Below, piece by piece: positions 38,201-45,991 of a stretch of DNA of 64,000 nt. The stretch is from Luteirhabdus pelagi (GTDB lineage: Bacteria > Bacteroidota > Bacteroidia > Flavobacteriales > Flavobacteriaceae). Under the pieces are notes generated by a model. That model was not told the origin of the DNA. It ran no database searches and was given only the letters and a program-made list of their open reading frames with translations. Position numbers and translations under genes: made by a program. Position 1 is the first letter of the stretch. The number at the start of each line of letters is the position of its first letter. The stretch is from assembly GCF_016827595.1 (NCBI RefSeq), contig NZ_JAECMS010000004.1:1-64000 (forward strand), in the 5' to 3' direction.

Positions 38201-38895
38201 TTACTGAACAATGGATGATGCATAATCAGCAACACATTTTTATGGCGTACCTTCCGTACCTCATCGCGAATAATAGCCAGTAATTGTTCGCGTGTCTTAA
38301 TTTGGCAATCATCATTAAGATGCTTTACAGTATTCCAGTTTTCGATATACCATTGCGTATCGATGAAAAATGCTGCGGTTTGGTCGTCGATGACGACCTC
38401 TTCAAACGGACACCCGTTTTCAGGAAGGAAATGTTCCTTGTCCAAGGCAACTTCAACAGCATCTTCCATATTTTCAAGTCGCTCGAGCGAAACGCCTTTC
38501 CATTCCTGCTCTCCTGGGTTGAAATAAGCTTCTCCTTTAAATTCCTTTGCCCATTTCAATTGTTGTTTCAGTTTTTCTTCATTTAAGGAGGATTCGAATG
38601 AAGAATTATGAATATTGTCCCCCAGGAAAAATAACAAGTCCTGCTTTCGCCCTTCTTCATTTAGAAAAGAAGTGACCGCTTCTGCATATTTTGAGGGGAT
38701 TGGTTTCTCTTTTGCTCCTGCATTACCAAAGAGAAAGATTCTTCTAGTAGTGGTATCGATTGTAGCTTCTTGAATTTGTGAACCTGTCGCATCATCGCGA
38801 TTGCGATATTGCGTTTTCTCCACCGCACAACCACTGAGAAGGAGTAAAAAGCCTAGGATTATCGTAAAATTTCTTGAGTATTGGGAGTTCTTCAA
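35209..38895 (-). CDS. Outer-membrane fusion: degenerate metallophosphoesterase, kinase-like segment, Omp85-type barrel
   Basis: 1228 residues from TTG 38895; no ATG precedes the lipoprotein signal, whose lipid Cys is Cys23 (LLSGC). Residues 52-360 fold like calcineurin-type phosphoesterases: LGDN (91-94) and HHPLFSNGIHG (226-236) remain, but motif I reads FGNAG, the GNH(D/E) motif reads PGEQEW (128-132) and the GHxH motif reads SAHERS (301-306). Residues about 440-650 contain SLRLILGEDKEYNMRALAKDP, GDWDRHEDQW (610-619) and PRDRDQVF (637-644), which resemble the ATP-lysine, catalytic-loop and metal motifs of HipA/Fam20-like kinases. The rest ends in a BamA/TamA-like barrel (GGEQNLRSY, terminal FSLLFGG). 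The domain order is a known Bacteroidota architecture; its role is unknown to me. Confidence 0.88.
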   Translation of the reverse strand: MKNSQYSRNFTIILGFLLLLSGCAVEKTQYRNRDDATGSQIQEATIDTTTRRIFLFGNAGAKEKPIPSKYAEAVTSFLNEEGRKQDLLFFLGDNIHNSSFESSLNEEKLKQQLKWAKEFKGEAYFNPGEQEWKGVSLERLENMEDAVEVALDKEHFLPENGCPFEEVVIDDQTAAFFIDTQWYIENWNTVKHLNDDCQIKTREQLLAIIRDEVRKVRHKNVLLIMHHPLFSNGIHGGELSGEALTKPVAENVYIPVAGSIWTFLRTQGGLSKQDQFNPLMNELLQEIKSISLQAERVFVLSAHERSLQYIENGNVRQLISGTMVDTKGARLGKDGYFSSGQRGFAELQLYKDGSSKVLFYTFTEKNGLQQVFEKESFQKPTPYPIDSLPKTFPKTQAATVYPKEDVETSERYEKFWGKHYRKQYGVEVEAPVGLIDTLYGGFRIERPGGGNQTQSLRLILGEDKEYNMRALAKDPVAFLKSAGYDELDGARYFSETIPEAIIKDFYTAAHPYGAFAIPRLAGAANLNHTHPKLFYIPKQEALGDFNDIHGDRLYMIVEKPDDDFNSAHMFSFNDDVESTQDLFEEIRKDESKYVDEEEYIRARIFDILVGDWDRHEDQWRWAEVEKEDGTTEFLAIPRDRDQVFANFDGSFLTFLQKFMNGTRQFGKYGPDIEFIEGFSESAINLDRALVQRSDREEWLQQAKILQDSITPEVVRQAFLEMPKEVHDDTWEQIQQDLLKRKENLLDIVNRYYDHFIRFQTLKGTDKDEIFVIERRSPDITTISAFRKIDGEKGDTLFIREFNRKDTKEIWLYGLDDDDDFIVKGSSAEKPIKIVLAGGLGEDTYNIENGRAVEVYDQKIQRTTIDEKGGARFRLNDIYENHVYDSEKRPESHSVFGAKLSYNPDLGAIPSLKLGKQTLAFERNPFTTQYFLEADYFSLTQAADIKGELHFAHLFPEWNLKVKGRATTNNFTQNFFGIGNETENEVESYDANRLYLQYLQGGVSTYYQGEYGSNFEFGADYSFVDISQGSTENLAINDDTFQYAKAIGKYTYESLDDNAFPTRGMLFDATLNANFFTEGSSDQTFSANPSIAFFNAIDNQRRFVMETKASGQLTFGENIPFFQLAQLGGEQNLRSYRLQRFHGKHAAFGRANFHYRLQPIKTPVFPLKISVMVGADTGRVWTPNESSEKWHSSYGGGIRLNMVSFFDTRVTYFTGEEGGRFAFSLLFGG

Positions 38896-38986
38896 GGGTA
38901 TGGTACGTTAGGTTTGGTCGAAAAATAGGAAAATCCACCTCAATCTCGCTTCCCCCTAATAATATTTTAACATCTGAAGGTATTCC

Positions 38987-39790
38987 CTACTGTTCGGGTT
39001 TTCTTGCTTTTAGTTCAAATAGTAGTGGATATAACCCATTGGTAAGTTCATAAAACCCAGTATCATTTTTCTGAAGTCCTGGAAAGATATCGTAAGGCGA
39101 TTCATCATGCTCGCGTAAGAACTCAATGTGAAGACCGGCATCGGCAAGCGTAGTGACCACTTTACCTAACCCATGATTCCAGCCATATTCCCTGCTCACC
39201 ATTTTTGAACCGGTATCGGCATAAGTGCCTTCATATTCTTCGTAGATCGCTTCTTTTTGATGATAGCCATATATCATTTTTGGAGGTTGCTGAAGATAAT
39301 CGAACATCCAGACGATGGGATGAAACTCGACGATGTAAAAAATACCTCCAGGTTTTAACCGCTCCGCAATCATTTGCGCCCAAGGTTTCAGGTCAGGGAG
39401 CCAACCAATTACACCATAGCTCGTGAAGACGATATCGAAGGTTTTGGAAATATACTTCGACGTATCCAGTACGTTGCAACAAACGAATTCGGCGTTTTGA
39501 TGTAACTCTTCATTTAAGCTTTGGGCGAGTGCAATGCCACTATCGGAAATATCAACCCCAGTACATTTGGCTCCCATTCGGCTCCAACTAAGGGTATCCT
39601 GACCAAAATGGCACTGCAGGTGAAGCAGCGATTTCCCTTTCACATTACCTAGCGCTTCAAGTTCGAAACTATTTAGACTGTTTTTTCCTTTCTTAAACGC
39701 CTCGAGATTATAAAAATCACTGTTTGCATGGGCAGAAACCTTTGCATTCCATGTCTCTCTATTTGTATCAAACTCCTTTTGATAATCCAT
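38987..39790 (-). CDS. Class I SAM-dependent methyltransferase
   Basis: 267 residues. The SAM motif I LLHLQCHFGQDTL, GVDIS at the end of strand 2, DIVFTSYGVIGWL and LKPGGIFYIVEFHP give a Rossmann methyltransferase of the UbiE/small-molecule type. The substrate cannot be read from the sequence. It stands alone, transcribed away from the photolyase operon, with which it may share a divergent control region. Confidence 0.85.
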   Translation of the reverse strand: MDYQKEFDTNRETWNAKVSAHANSDFYNLEAFKKGKNSLNSFELEALGNVKGKSLLHLQCHFGQDTLSWSRMGAKCTGVDISDSGIALAQSLNEELHQNAEFVCCNVLDTSKYISKTFDIVFTSYGVIGWLPDLKPWAQMIAERLKPGGIFYIVEFHPIVWMFDYLQQPPKMIYGYHQKEAIYEEYEGTYADTGSKMVSREYGWNHGLGKVVTTLADAGLHIEFLREHDESPYDIFPGLQKNDTGFYELTNGLYPLLFELKARKPEQ

Positions 39791-39829
39791 CGCGAAAAAA
39801 ATTTCGACTAAGATACTGTGGTCGATTGA

Positions 39830-39837
39830 TACTTTTG
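39830..39837 (+). promoter_or_regulatory. -7 promoter element of the DUF2256-photolyase operon
   Basis: TACTTTTG matches TAnnTTTG, 44 bases before the first ATG. Confidence 0.6.
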
Positions 39838-39881
39838 TTTAAAATTAACATGATTACATTAAACAATCTGTATTTTTAAGC

Positions 39882-40025
39882 ATGGCGCATAAAAAGCCTC
39901 ATCTGCCCGAAAAAGTTTGCCCCGTGTGCCAACGTTCCTTTTCGTGGCGTAAAAAGTGGGAAAAGAATTGGGAAGCAGTGGTGTATTGCAGCGAGCGCTG
40001 TAGACGAAATAAAAACAACGCATGA
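39882..40025 (+). CDS. DUF2256 zinc-ribbon-like small protein
   Basis: 47 residues. The conserved pattern is [24 protein letters not shown]...VYCSERCR, with CxxC and CxxxC pairs that should hold one zinc. This family is repeatedly found beside cryptochrome or photolyase genes. Its TGA overlaps the ATG of the cryptochrome gene (ATGA at 40022-40025), which shows translational coupling. The role is unknown; a link to photolyase assembly or regulation is inferred from position only. Confidence 0.88.
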   Translation: MAHKKPHLPEKVCPVCQRSFSWRKKWEKNWEAVVYCSERCRRNKNNA

Positions 40026-41314
40026 AGAATAGTTTAGTATGGTTTCGAAACGATTTGCGAACAATCGACAATCAGTCGCTTTCTAAAGCCTGTGAAACTT
40101 CAGAAAAAGTGATAGCAGTATACTGTTTCGACCCCCTTCAGTTTGCTGAAACCGACTTCGGCTTTCCGAAGACCGGTAAATTCCGCGCCAAGTTTTTGTT
40201 GGAAACGGTGAAGAACCTTCAGCAACAGCTAAAAAAACTAAACATACCTTTACTTATATATCACGATTCCCCCGAAAACATACTCCCTTCACTAGTCGAA
40301 AAGCATAAAATCAATACGCTCTACCTTCAAAGGGAATGGACCGAAGAGGAGGTTGCTGTTGAAGAAAATGTTCGGGCGTCACTTCCCAACGATATAAGCA
40401 TTCAAAAATATTACGATCAGTTTTTGTTTCACCCAGAGGATATTCCCTTTGACGATTTCACTAAGATTCCAAAAGTATTTACGGAATTTCGAAAACGAAG
40501 TGAGAAGAATAGTGAGGTACGCAAACCAATATCTAAGCCCGAACCGCTTTCCGAAAAAAATCTCATAGAAAACGAAATGAAGCTACCAACACTTCATGAG
40601 CTTGGACTAGAAGATTTTGAGGTTCATAATAATAGTGCTTTTCCGTTTTCTGGTGGTGAAGAAGCAGCTTGGGAGCGACTAGACCATTATTTCTGGAAAA
40701 CAAAAAAGCTTCAGGAATACAAACAGACACGAAATGGTTTGTTGGGTGAAGACTATAGTTCAAAGTTTTCGGCTTGGTTAGCCAATGGCAGCATTTCAGC
40801 AAGAAGTATTTATGCGGAAGTGAAGAAGTTTGAATCTGAAATCACCAAAAATCAAGATACTTATTGGCTAGTTTTTGAACTCATCTGGCGCGATTTCTTC
40901 AAGTATGTATCGCTTCAGCACGGTTCGAAGATTTTTCAACTAGGAGGTATTTTGGAAAAGGAATACGACTGGAAGAAAGAAGAGGATGTTATCAAAAATT
41001 GGATTGAAGGCAACACCGAATATGATTTTGTGAATGCTAATATGAATGAAATCGCAGCTACCGGATTTATGAGCAATCGCGGTCGGCAAAACGTAGCCAG
41101 TTATTTCGCAAAGGAAAAGTATCAGGATTGGCGTATTGGGGCGAGTTATTTTGAAAGTATGCTTATCGATTATGACGTACACAGCAATTGGGGAAATTGG
41201 ATGTACAATGCAGGTGTAGGCAACGATCCCCGCGATAGAAAATTCAATATAGAAAAACAGGCTGATCGGTACGATCCCGATAAGAAATATGTAAAGGGCT
41301 GGATAAAAAAGTAA
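40022..41314 (+). CDS. Cryptochrome DASH / photolyase family flavoprotein
   Basis: 430 residues. The N-terminal antenna-binding Rossmann domain begins [17 protein letters not shown]; the C-terminal helical FAD domain carries [52 protein letters not shown] and [22 protein letters not shown], typical of the DASH clade. DASH proteins bind FAD and a folate antenna, repair single-stranded or looped pyrimidine dimers, and may sense blue light. It is the second gene of the operon. Confidence 0.93.
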   Translation: MKNSLVWFRNDLRTIDNQSLSKACETSEKVIAVYCFDPLQFAETDFGFPKTGKFRAKFLLETVKNLQQQLKKLNIPLLIYHDSPENILPSLVEKHKINTLYLQREWTEEEVAVEENVRASLPNDISIQKYYDQFLFHPEDIPFDDFTKIPKVFTEFRKRSEKNSEVRKPISKPEPLSEKNLIENEMKLPTLHELGLEDFEVHNNSAFPFSGGEEAAWERLDHYFWKTKKLQEYKQTRNGLLGEDYSSKFSAWLANGSISARSIYAEVKKFESEITKNQDTYWLVFELIWRDFFKYVSLQHGSKIFQLGGILEKEYDWKKEEDVIKNWIEGNTEYDFVNANMNEIAATGFMSNRGRQNVASYFAKEKYQDWRIGASYFESMLIDYDVHSNWGNWMYNAGVGNDPRDRKFNIEKQADRYDPDKKYVKGWIKK

Positions 41315-41320
41315 TATAAT

Positions 41321-42856
41321 ATGAAAACGCTTCGCTTGCTGTTAGGCGACCAATTAAACCATAAACATTCTTGGTACGACGATCCGAATGAGGATATCAT
41401 CTATTTCTTAGCCGAAATGCGGCAAGAAACCGATTATGTAAAGCACCATATCCAAAAAGTTGTAGCCTTTTTTGAAAGCATGCGAAATTTTGCCGATTGG
41501 TTGGAGGACCGTGGTCATACGGTAATCTTCTATCAATTGGATGACTCGGAGAACAAACAAGACCTTCCGAAGAACCTTAAAAACCTTATCGACGAACATG
41601 CTATTAAAAAATTTGAATACCAACTTCCCGACGAATATCGATTGGATGAGCAACTAAACGATTTCTGTAAAACGCTTGACATCGAAACCGAAGCCTTCGA
41701 TACCGAGCATTTTCTTACTAGCAGAACAGATTTAGAAGAATTTTATGAGGGAAAAAAAGAATTGACCATGGAATACTTCTACCGATATATGCGGAGGAAG
41801 TACGATATCATGATGGTTAACGATAAAGACCCAGAAGGCGGGAAATGGAATTTCGACAAAAGCAATAGAAAGAAATGGAAGGGCGAACCCGAGATACCGC
41901 ACGAAAAAGGATTTCGGAAAGATGTTTCAAAAACAGTGGCAAGAATTAAGGATGCAGGGGTCACTACCTTTGGAAACATTCAAGAGAAAAATTTCAACTG
42001 GCCGACCGCTCGCGAAGATTGCTTAAAAGTTTTGAACTATTTCTGTAAAAATCTGTTGGTTCATTTCGGCGATTATCAAGATGCCTCGCATACCGACCAG
42101 GCATATTTGTTTCACTCCCGATTATCCTTCGCCATGAACAGCAAAATGCTTCATCCCAAGGAGGTGATAGATTCGGTTATCGGATATTGGCGCGAGCATC
42201 AAGATGCTATCGATATTTCACAGGTGGAAGGATTTGTACGTCAGATTCTCGGTTGGCGCGAATATATGCGAGGGATCTATTGGAAAGAAATGCCCGGCTA
42301 TCGTCGTTCAAACAAATTAGATAATCAAAATGAGTTGCCAGAATTTTATTGGACTGGCGATACGAAGATGAATTGTCTTCATCATGCCATCACCCAAAGT
42401 TTGGACAATGCATACGCCCACCACATTCAACGATTAATGATTACCGGAAACTTTGCGCTGTTGGCGCAATGCCATCCTGATGACGTTGACGCTTGGTATT
42501 TGGGGATCTATATCGATGCCATTGAATGGGTAGAGATTACGAATACTCGAGGGATGTCGCAATATGCCGATGGTGGTATTGTAGCAACCAAGCCTTATGT
42601 TTCAAGCGGTAGTTACATCAATAAGATGAGCAATTATTGTAAAGATTGTCACTATTCGGTGAATAAGAAAACAGAAGAAGATGCATGTCCGTTCAACAGC
42701 TTGTATTGGAACTTTTTAGATGATAAGAAAGAACATTTCAAGGATAATCAGCGTATGAATATGATGATGAGCCTGTTGGAAAAAAAGTCGGCAAAAGACC
42801 TTTCAGCCCTGAAAGAGCGCGCCGCAGATATTATTCAAAATCCTAACGACTATTAA
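41321..42856 (+). CDS. Iron-sulfur bacterial cryptochrome/photolyase (FeS-BCP, (6-4) photolyase type)
   Basis: 511 residues. This class repairs (6-4) photoproducts using FAD and carries a [4Fe-4S] cluster. The four expected ligands are Cys352, Cys440, Cys443 and Cys456, which keep the spacing I recall for Agrobacterium PhrB (350, 438, 441, 454). The FAD-domain segments GWREYMRGIYW, NALL-type RLMITGNFALLAQCHP and NTRGMSQYADGG are intact. It follows the DASH gene after 6 bases. Together the two cover different UV lesions. Confidence 0.93.
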   Translation: MKTLRLLLGDQLNHKHSWYDDPNEDIIYFLAEMRQETDYVKHHIQKVVAFFESMRNFADWLEDRGHTVIFYQLDDSENKQDLPKNLKNLIDEHAIKKFEYQLPDEYRLDEQLNDFCKTLDIETEAFDTEHFLTSRTDLEEFYEGKKELTMEYFYRYMRRKYDIMMVNDKDPEGGKWNFDKSNRKKWKGEPEIPHEKGFRKDVSKTVARIKDAGVTTFGNIQEKNFNWPTAREDCLKVLNYFCKNLLVHFGDYQDASHTDQAYLFHSRLSFAMNSKMLHPKEVIDSVIGYWREHQDAIDISQVEGFVRQILGWREYMRGIYWKEMPGYRRSNKLDNQNELPEFYWTGDTKMNCLHHAITQSLDNAYAHHIQRLMITGNFALLAQCHPDDVDAWYLGIYIDAIEWVEITNTRGMSQYADGGIVATKPYVSSGSYINKMSNYCKDCHYSVNKKTEEDACPFNSLYWNFLDDKKEHFKDNQRMNMMMSLLEKKSAKDLSALKERAADIIQNPNDY

Positions 42857-42937
42857 CAGAAGTCGTTAAACCCTGGTTAAAGTAGAATCGGTCAACACAC
42901 AATTGTTGTAGCTTTAATACTATTAAACAAAAAAGCT

Positions 42938-43096
42938 ATGAGTGATTTAATTTGGCTTATCGTTGTAATACTAATCATTGGATGGTTAGTCGGGTACTTC
43001 GGTTTCGGTGAAGCCGTTGGAAGTCTAATCCACATTCTATTAGTATTGGCAATCATAGGTATTTTGTATCGTTTGGCCACGGGCCGACGACCGTAA
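42938..43096 (+). CDS. Lmo0937-like small membrane protein
   Basis: 52 residues with two hydrophobic helices separated by a Gly-rich turn (GYFGFGEAVGS) and a basic end GRRP. This is the pattern of short Lmo0937/DUF5670-like membrane proteins that are often stress-induced. It has no signal peptide cleavage site. A second short envelope gene follows after 31 bases and may be co-transcribed. Confidence 0.75.
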   Translation: MSDLIWLIVVILIIGWLVGYFGFGEAVGSLIHILLVLAIIGILYRLATGRRP

Positions 43097-43127
43097 AACA
43101 ATCATGTTAACCTTTAAAACCACAATT

Positions 43128-43259
43128 ATGAAAAAAGTATTTTTATTGATGTTCCTAGCTGGAATTCTAAGTACAGGATTTGTTAGCTGTAGAGAACAAA
43201 ACGACGTAGCAGACGATGTTGAGGATGTTGCAGACGATGTTGAAGATGCAGTAGATTAA
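43128..43259 (+). CDS. Small acidic lipoprotein
   Basis: 43 residues. A signal peptide ends at GFVSC with the lipid Cys at residue 21; the mature part of about 23 residues is almost purely acidic and holds two copies of a DDVED unit. There is no room for a folded domain. Short lipoproteins of this shape (entericidin-like) often accompany envelope stress genes; function unknown here. A strong terminator follows. Confidence 0.75.
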   Translation: MKKVFLLMFLAGILSTGFVSCREQNDVADDVEDVADDVEDAVD

Positions 43260-43282
43260 TCATCCTCTCATCTTAAAAATAA

Positions 43283-43312
43283 AAAAAGGTCTCGAAATTC
43301 GAGACCTTTTTT
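43283..43312. terminator. Bidirectional terminator
   Basis: GGTCTCGAA and its complement in a near-continuous stem with A and T tracts on both sides; serves the small lipoprotein gene and the convergent gene ending at 43331. Confidence 0.88.
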
Positions 43313-43330
43313 CTTGCTTACAATTAGGGA

Positions 43331-43711
43331 TTACGCACTGATGGGCTCCTCAGTAATAACATCAGCGACGCGATTGTAGTGAAATAATTGCGATTTGTAA
43401 AAGTGAATAGGTTTGTGTCCTTTCTCAAGACATCCCTTAAGCGTTTCCTCAAGGTTATCGTATGAAATTTTTATGGTTGACGTTTCCGATAAATCGAAAA
43501 GCTTACTGTCATCTCCTTGCGCACCTTGCCCTTTATACAATGCTATTTCTTTCTCATCGTAATCGATGGTAATGGCCGCAGCGTTGAAAAAGAATTTCAA
43601 CAGCGACTTTTGAAAGCTATAATAATGTGGGTTCAGCAATTGATCGGCTGCGCAGCTTTTCTTAATAAGCTTACGCATTTCGTCGTGTACTAACGTTTTC
43701 TGATTTTTCAT
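43331..43711 (-). CDS. Hypothetical cytoplasmic protein
   Basis: 126 residues from ATG 43711. No signal peptide, membrane helix or motif I can name. It is mixed alpha/beta by composition, with an N-terminal helical part (HDEMRKLIKKSC) and several Tyr/Phe-rich strands. It has its own terminator-bounded unit. Codon use is like that of its neighbours. Confidence 0.7.
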   Translation of the reverse strand: MKNQKTLVHDEMRKLIKKSCAADQLLNPHYYSFQKSLLKFFFNAAAITIDYDEKEIALYKGQGAQGDDSKLFDLSETSTIKISYDNLEETLKGCLEKGHKPIHFYKSQLFHYNRVADVITEEPISA

Positions 43712-43751
43712 AACGCTTGATTTTGAATCCAAGATAAATATGAAAAATAGA

Positions 43752-43776
43752 AAAGCCACTCGTTTCGAGTGGCTTT
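43752..43776 (-). terminator. Terminator after the rhodanese genes
   Basis: Perfect 11-base stem (AAAGCCACTCG) with a TTT loop, located 40 bases past the rhodanese lipoprotein stop on the - strand. Confidence 0.85.
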
Positions 43777-43815
43777 AGCGTCAATTTAACTGCGGTTGTT
43801 AAGAATTTTAAAAAC

Positions 43816-44205
43816 TTATCGTTCGGTTTCCAGGCCTTCTTTTTCCCAGTTCAGAATTCCCCCATCTAAGTCGTACACTCTTTCAAATCCGAGATCGCGT
43901 AGAGTTTTGGCAGCGCGCGCACTTCGCCCACCACTTCGGCAATAGACATACACCGGTTGCGATTTATCCAATTCCTTAACTCTTTCCTCAAAATCATCGT
44001 CGGTTACACAAATGTTTTGGGCATCCCGTAAATGACTAGCGCTAAATTCTTCAACAGTACGTACGTCGACCAATTGTGCTGAATTATCCTCCTGAAGTTT
44101 TTGTAAAAACTCGGATGGTTTCAACACGGTGTCTTCCTGTGCACTACCGTTATTACAGGCAATACAGCTGAAAAGAACCACTATAGCAAACACTTTCTGT
44201 ATCAT
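43816..44205 (-). CDS. Exported rhodanese-like lipoprotein
   Basis: 129 residues. A signal peptide with a lipobox at SCIAC (Cys17) places it in the envelope. One rhodanese domain follows, with VYCRSGGRSA, the Cys being the persulfide-forming residue. Its ATG overlaps the stop of the upstream rhodanese gene (44202-44205), so an envelope and a cytoplasmic single-domain rhodanese are made from one message. Confidence 0.9.
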   Translation of the reverse strand: MIQKVFAIVVLFSCIACNNGSAQEDTVLKPSEFLQKLQEDNSAQLVDVRTVEEFSASHLRDAQNICVTDDDFEERVKELDKSQPVYVYCRSGGRSARAAKTLRDLGFERVYDLDGGILNWEKEGLETER

Positions 44206-44516
44206 AGTGAAGAAGTTTTGTCACCATCCCACTCCGAAAATCCGCCCAGAAGGTTGTAACAGTTTTCGATTCCTTTCGATTTCATGATGGCGCAAGCTTG
44301 CGCACTACGTCCGCCAGAACGACAATACACATAATAGTTTTTGGAAGCGTCCAGTTTTTCAACCGCTTCCATAAACTTGGGCGGGTTCTGAATATCGATC
44401 TGTTTCGCTTCTGGAATATACCCTTCGGCTACTTCCGCATCGGTACGTACATCCAGGATTACAGCGTTATCGTCTTTTTCGAGCTTTTCGCTCCATTCTT
44501 GTTGTGAAAGATCCAT
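44202..44516 (-). CDS. Cytoplasmic rhodanese-domain protein
   Basis: 104 residues, a single rhodanese domain without a leader. The active loop YCRSGGRSA is identical to that of the coupled lipoprotein. Family members carry sulfane sulfur or act in thiol redox chemistry. The donor and acceptor are unknown. It lies downstream of a thioredoxin-like pair but is separated from it by a terminator. Confidence 0.9.
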   Translation of the reverse strand: MDLSQQEWSEKLEKDDNAVILDVRTDAEVAEGYIPEAKQIDIQNPPKFMEAVEKLDASKNYYVYCRSGGRSAQACAIMKSKGIENCYNLLGGFSEWDGDKTSSL

Positions 44517-44582
44517 AGCTTGATTTTAATATACAGACAAAAGTAAGAATTATGTTAGGTTTCTTCACCTTCAACAAAAAAT

Positions 44583-44609
44583 AAACCGACCCAGATAACG
44601 AGTCGGTTT
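44583..44609 (-). terminator. Terminator of the TlpA-thioredoxin operon
   Basis: AAACCGAC/GTCGGTTT 8-base stem with an 11-base loop, 20 bases past the stop at 44630; T-rich on the exit side. Confidence 0.8.
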
Positions 44610-44629
44610 GCTTTCAATTTCATGGTAGT

Positions 44630-45274
44630 CTACTGTTTTACACTACAACCAATCGCTTTTGTTTCCTTTACGGTCACTTCTTTTCCAGCCAACAGTTCAT
44701 TCACGGCATTGGCCAAAAAGCGCTCCTTCACGGCATCGCCATTGCGAACATTATCATCGATAGCACCGATATATTTTACGATGTTTTTACCGTTTTCCTT
44801 TTGAAGCAAGTATACATGCGGTGTTTTGGTAGCACCATAGGCAGCATACACCGTTTTATAGCCTCCATATAGATATGGAAAGGTGAAGCCTGCCTCTTTC
44901 GCCTTCGCTTGCATTAGCTCATAGGTATCGTCTGGTTGTACCTCGGGGTTATTCGGATTAATAGCGATTACGGGATATCCTTTTTTCTTGAATTCTTGGT
45001 CTAAGGCTACGATCCGATCTTCACTGGCGACCGCAAACGGACAGGTATTACAGGTAAAGATTACGATATACCCCTTCGCATCTGGATAGTCGGAAAGCGA
45101 CACCATATCGCCATCGACATCCTTAAGCTCAAAGTCGGTTGCTTCGTCTCCAATACTATATCCATCCGCAAAGGTAGGAAGATTAGGTGTGGAAGATTTT
45201 GTGGTAAATCCATAAATAGCACCAATGGTAACGAGGACCACGACTATTTCTAGTAAAAGATGTTTTCTTTTCAT
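44630..45274 (-). CDS. Membrane-anchored thioredoxin-like/peroxiredoxin-fold protein
   Basis: 214 residues. An N-terminal hydrophobic anchor (about 5-23) is followed by an AhpC/TSA-like thioredoxin fold with IVIFTCNTCPFA, where CxxC is Cys-Asn-Thr-Cys, then PDDTYELMQAKAKE and TPHVYLL with the cis-Pro. This is the thioredoxin family seen beside TlpA in many Bacteroidota. It probably reduces or oxidises thiols in the periplasm. Its start overlaps the TlpA stop by 4 bases. Confidence 0.88.
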   Translation of the reverse strand: MKRKHLLLEIVVVLVTIGAIYGFTTKSSTPNLPTFADGYSIGDEATDFELKDVDGDMVSLSDYPDAKGYIVIFTCNTCPFAVASEDRIVALDQEFKKKGYPVIAINPNNPEVQPDDTYELMQAKAKEAGFTFPYLYGGYKTVYAAYGATKTPHVYLLQKENGKNIVKYIGAIDDNVRNGDAVKERFLANAVNELLAGKEVTVKETKAIGCSVKQ

Positions 45275-45840
45275 GATTGTTGATTTATAAACGTTTGTAC
45301 TTCTTTTTCAAGTGATTCGTAAGTGAAGGATTGTTCGAAGAATTTTCGTTCCCCATTCTGTAAGAAAATAGTGGCCGGAATGGCACCACTCCAATCTCGT
45401 GAAACTTTCGGAATCCATGTATTGCCATCGGGATCATCCAATAAAACCACCTCCGATTGTAAGTTTTTATTTTTGATGAAGGGTAATACCTGCGATTCTA
45501 CCTTATCTGGAAAATCAAGACTCGCCAACACCACTTTCACGTTTTTATCAGAATAGTTTTCCCGAAGCTGTTCAAACGCTGGCAGCTCTTTTACGCAGGG
45601 CTTGCACCAAGTTGCCCAGAAATTCATGACATATAAGGTGTCATTTGTCGCTTCGAAATAGCGCTCGGACAGGCCTTCAAAATTGTAAGTAGGTAATAAG
45701 ACAGTTTTAGAATTGGAAGGAACTTCTTCAACTATGCTAGCTTCGCTTTTTTCTTCAATAGTGGCAGTATCACCATTATCCTCTTTCTCCTTGCAGCAAG
45801 TAAGCAATACGAGCACCGCTAATAGCATGACTTGTTTCAT
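45271..45840 (-). CDS. TlpA-like thioredoxin lipoprotein
   Basis: 189 residues. A lipoprotein signal ends in VLLTC (Cys15), followed by a Glu/Asp-rich linker and a TlpA/ResA domain with the active site NFWATWCKPC and a GAIPATIFL cis-Pro loop. Periplasmic thioredoxins of this kind keep cysteines reduced, for example during cytochrome c maturation. It overlaps the following gene (ATGA) and is divergent from the MarR gene. Confidence 0.9.
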   Translation of the reverse strand: MKQVMLLAVLVLLTCCKEKEDNGDTATIEEKSEASIVEEVPSNSKTVLLPTYNFEGLSERYFEATNDTLYVMNFWATWCKPCVKELPAFEQLRENYSDKNVKVVLASLDFPDKVESQVLPFIKNKNLQSEVVLLDDPDGNTWIPKVSRDWSGAIPATIFLQNGERKFFEQSFTYESLEKEVQTFINQQS

Positions 45841-45960
45841 GTTCTAAAAATATTGAATTGGCTTGACCTAACCTTCAGATTTAACAATTTGTATCAGAAG
45901 GGATTGAAGCGATTCTTAAAAAAACGTTAAAGATTATGACAGACTCCATTTTCACCATAC

Positions 45961-45976
45961 ATTTGTATATACAAAT
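45961..45976. promoter_or_regulatory. Probable MarR operator
   Basis: ATTTGTATATACAAAT is a perfect 16-base palindrome centred 23 bases before the MarR ATG, the right size and position for autoregulation by a MarR dimer. It may also affect the divergent TlpA operon. Confidence 0.65.
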
Positions 45977-45991
45977 ATTGTTGATACATAT

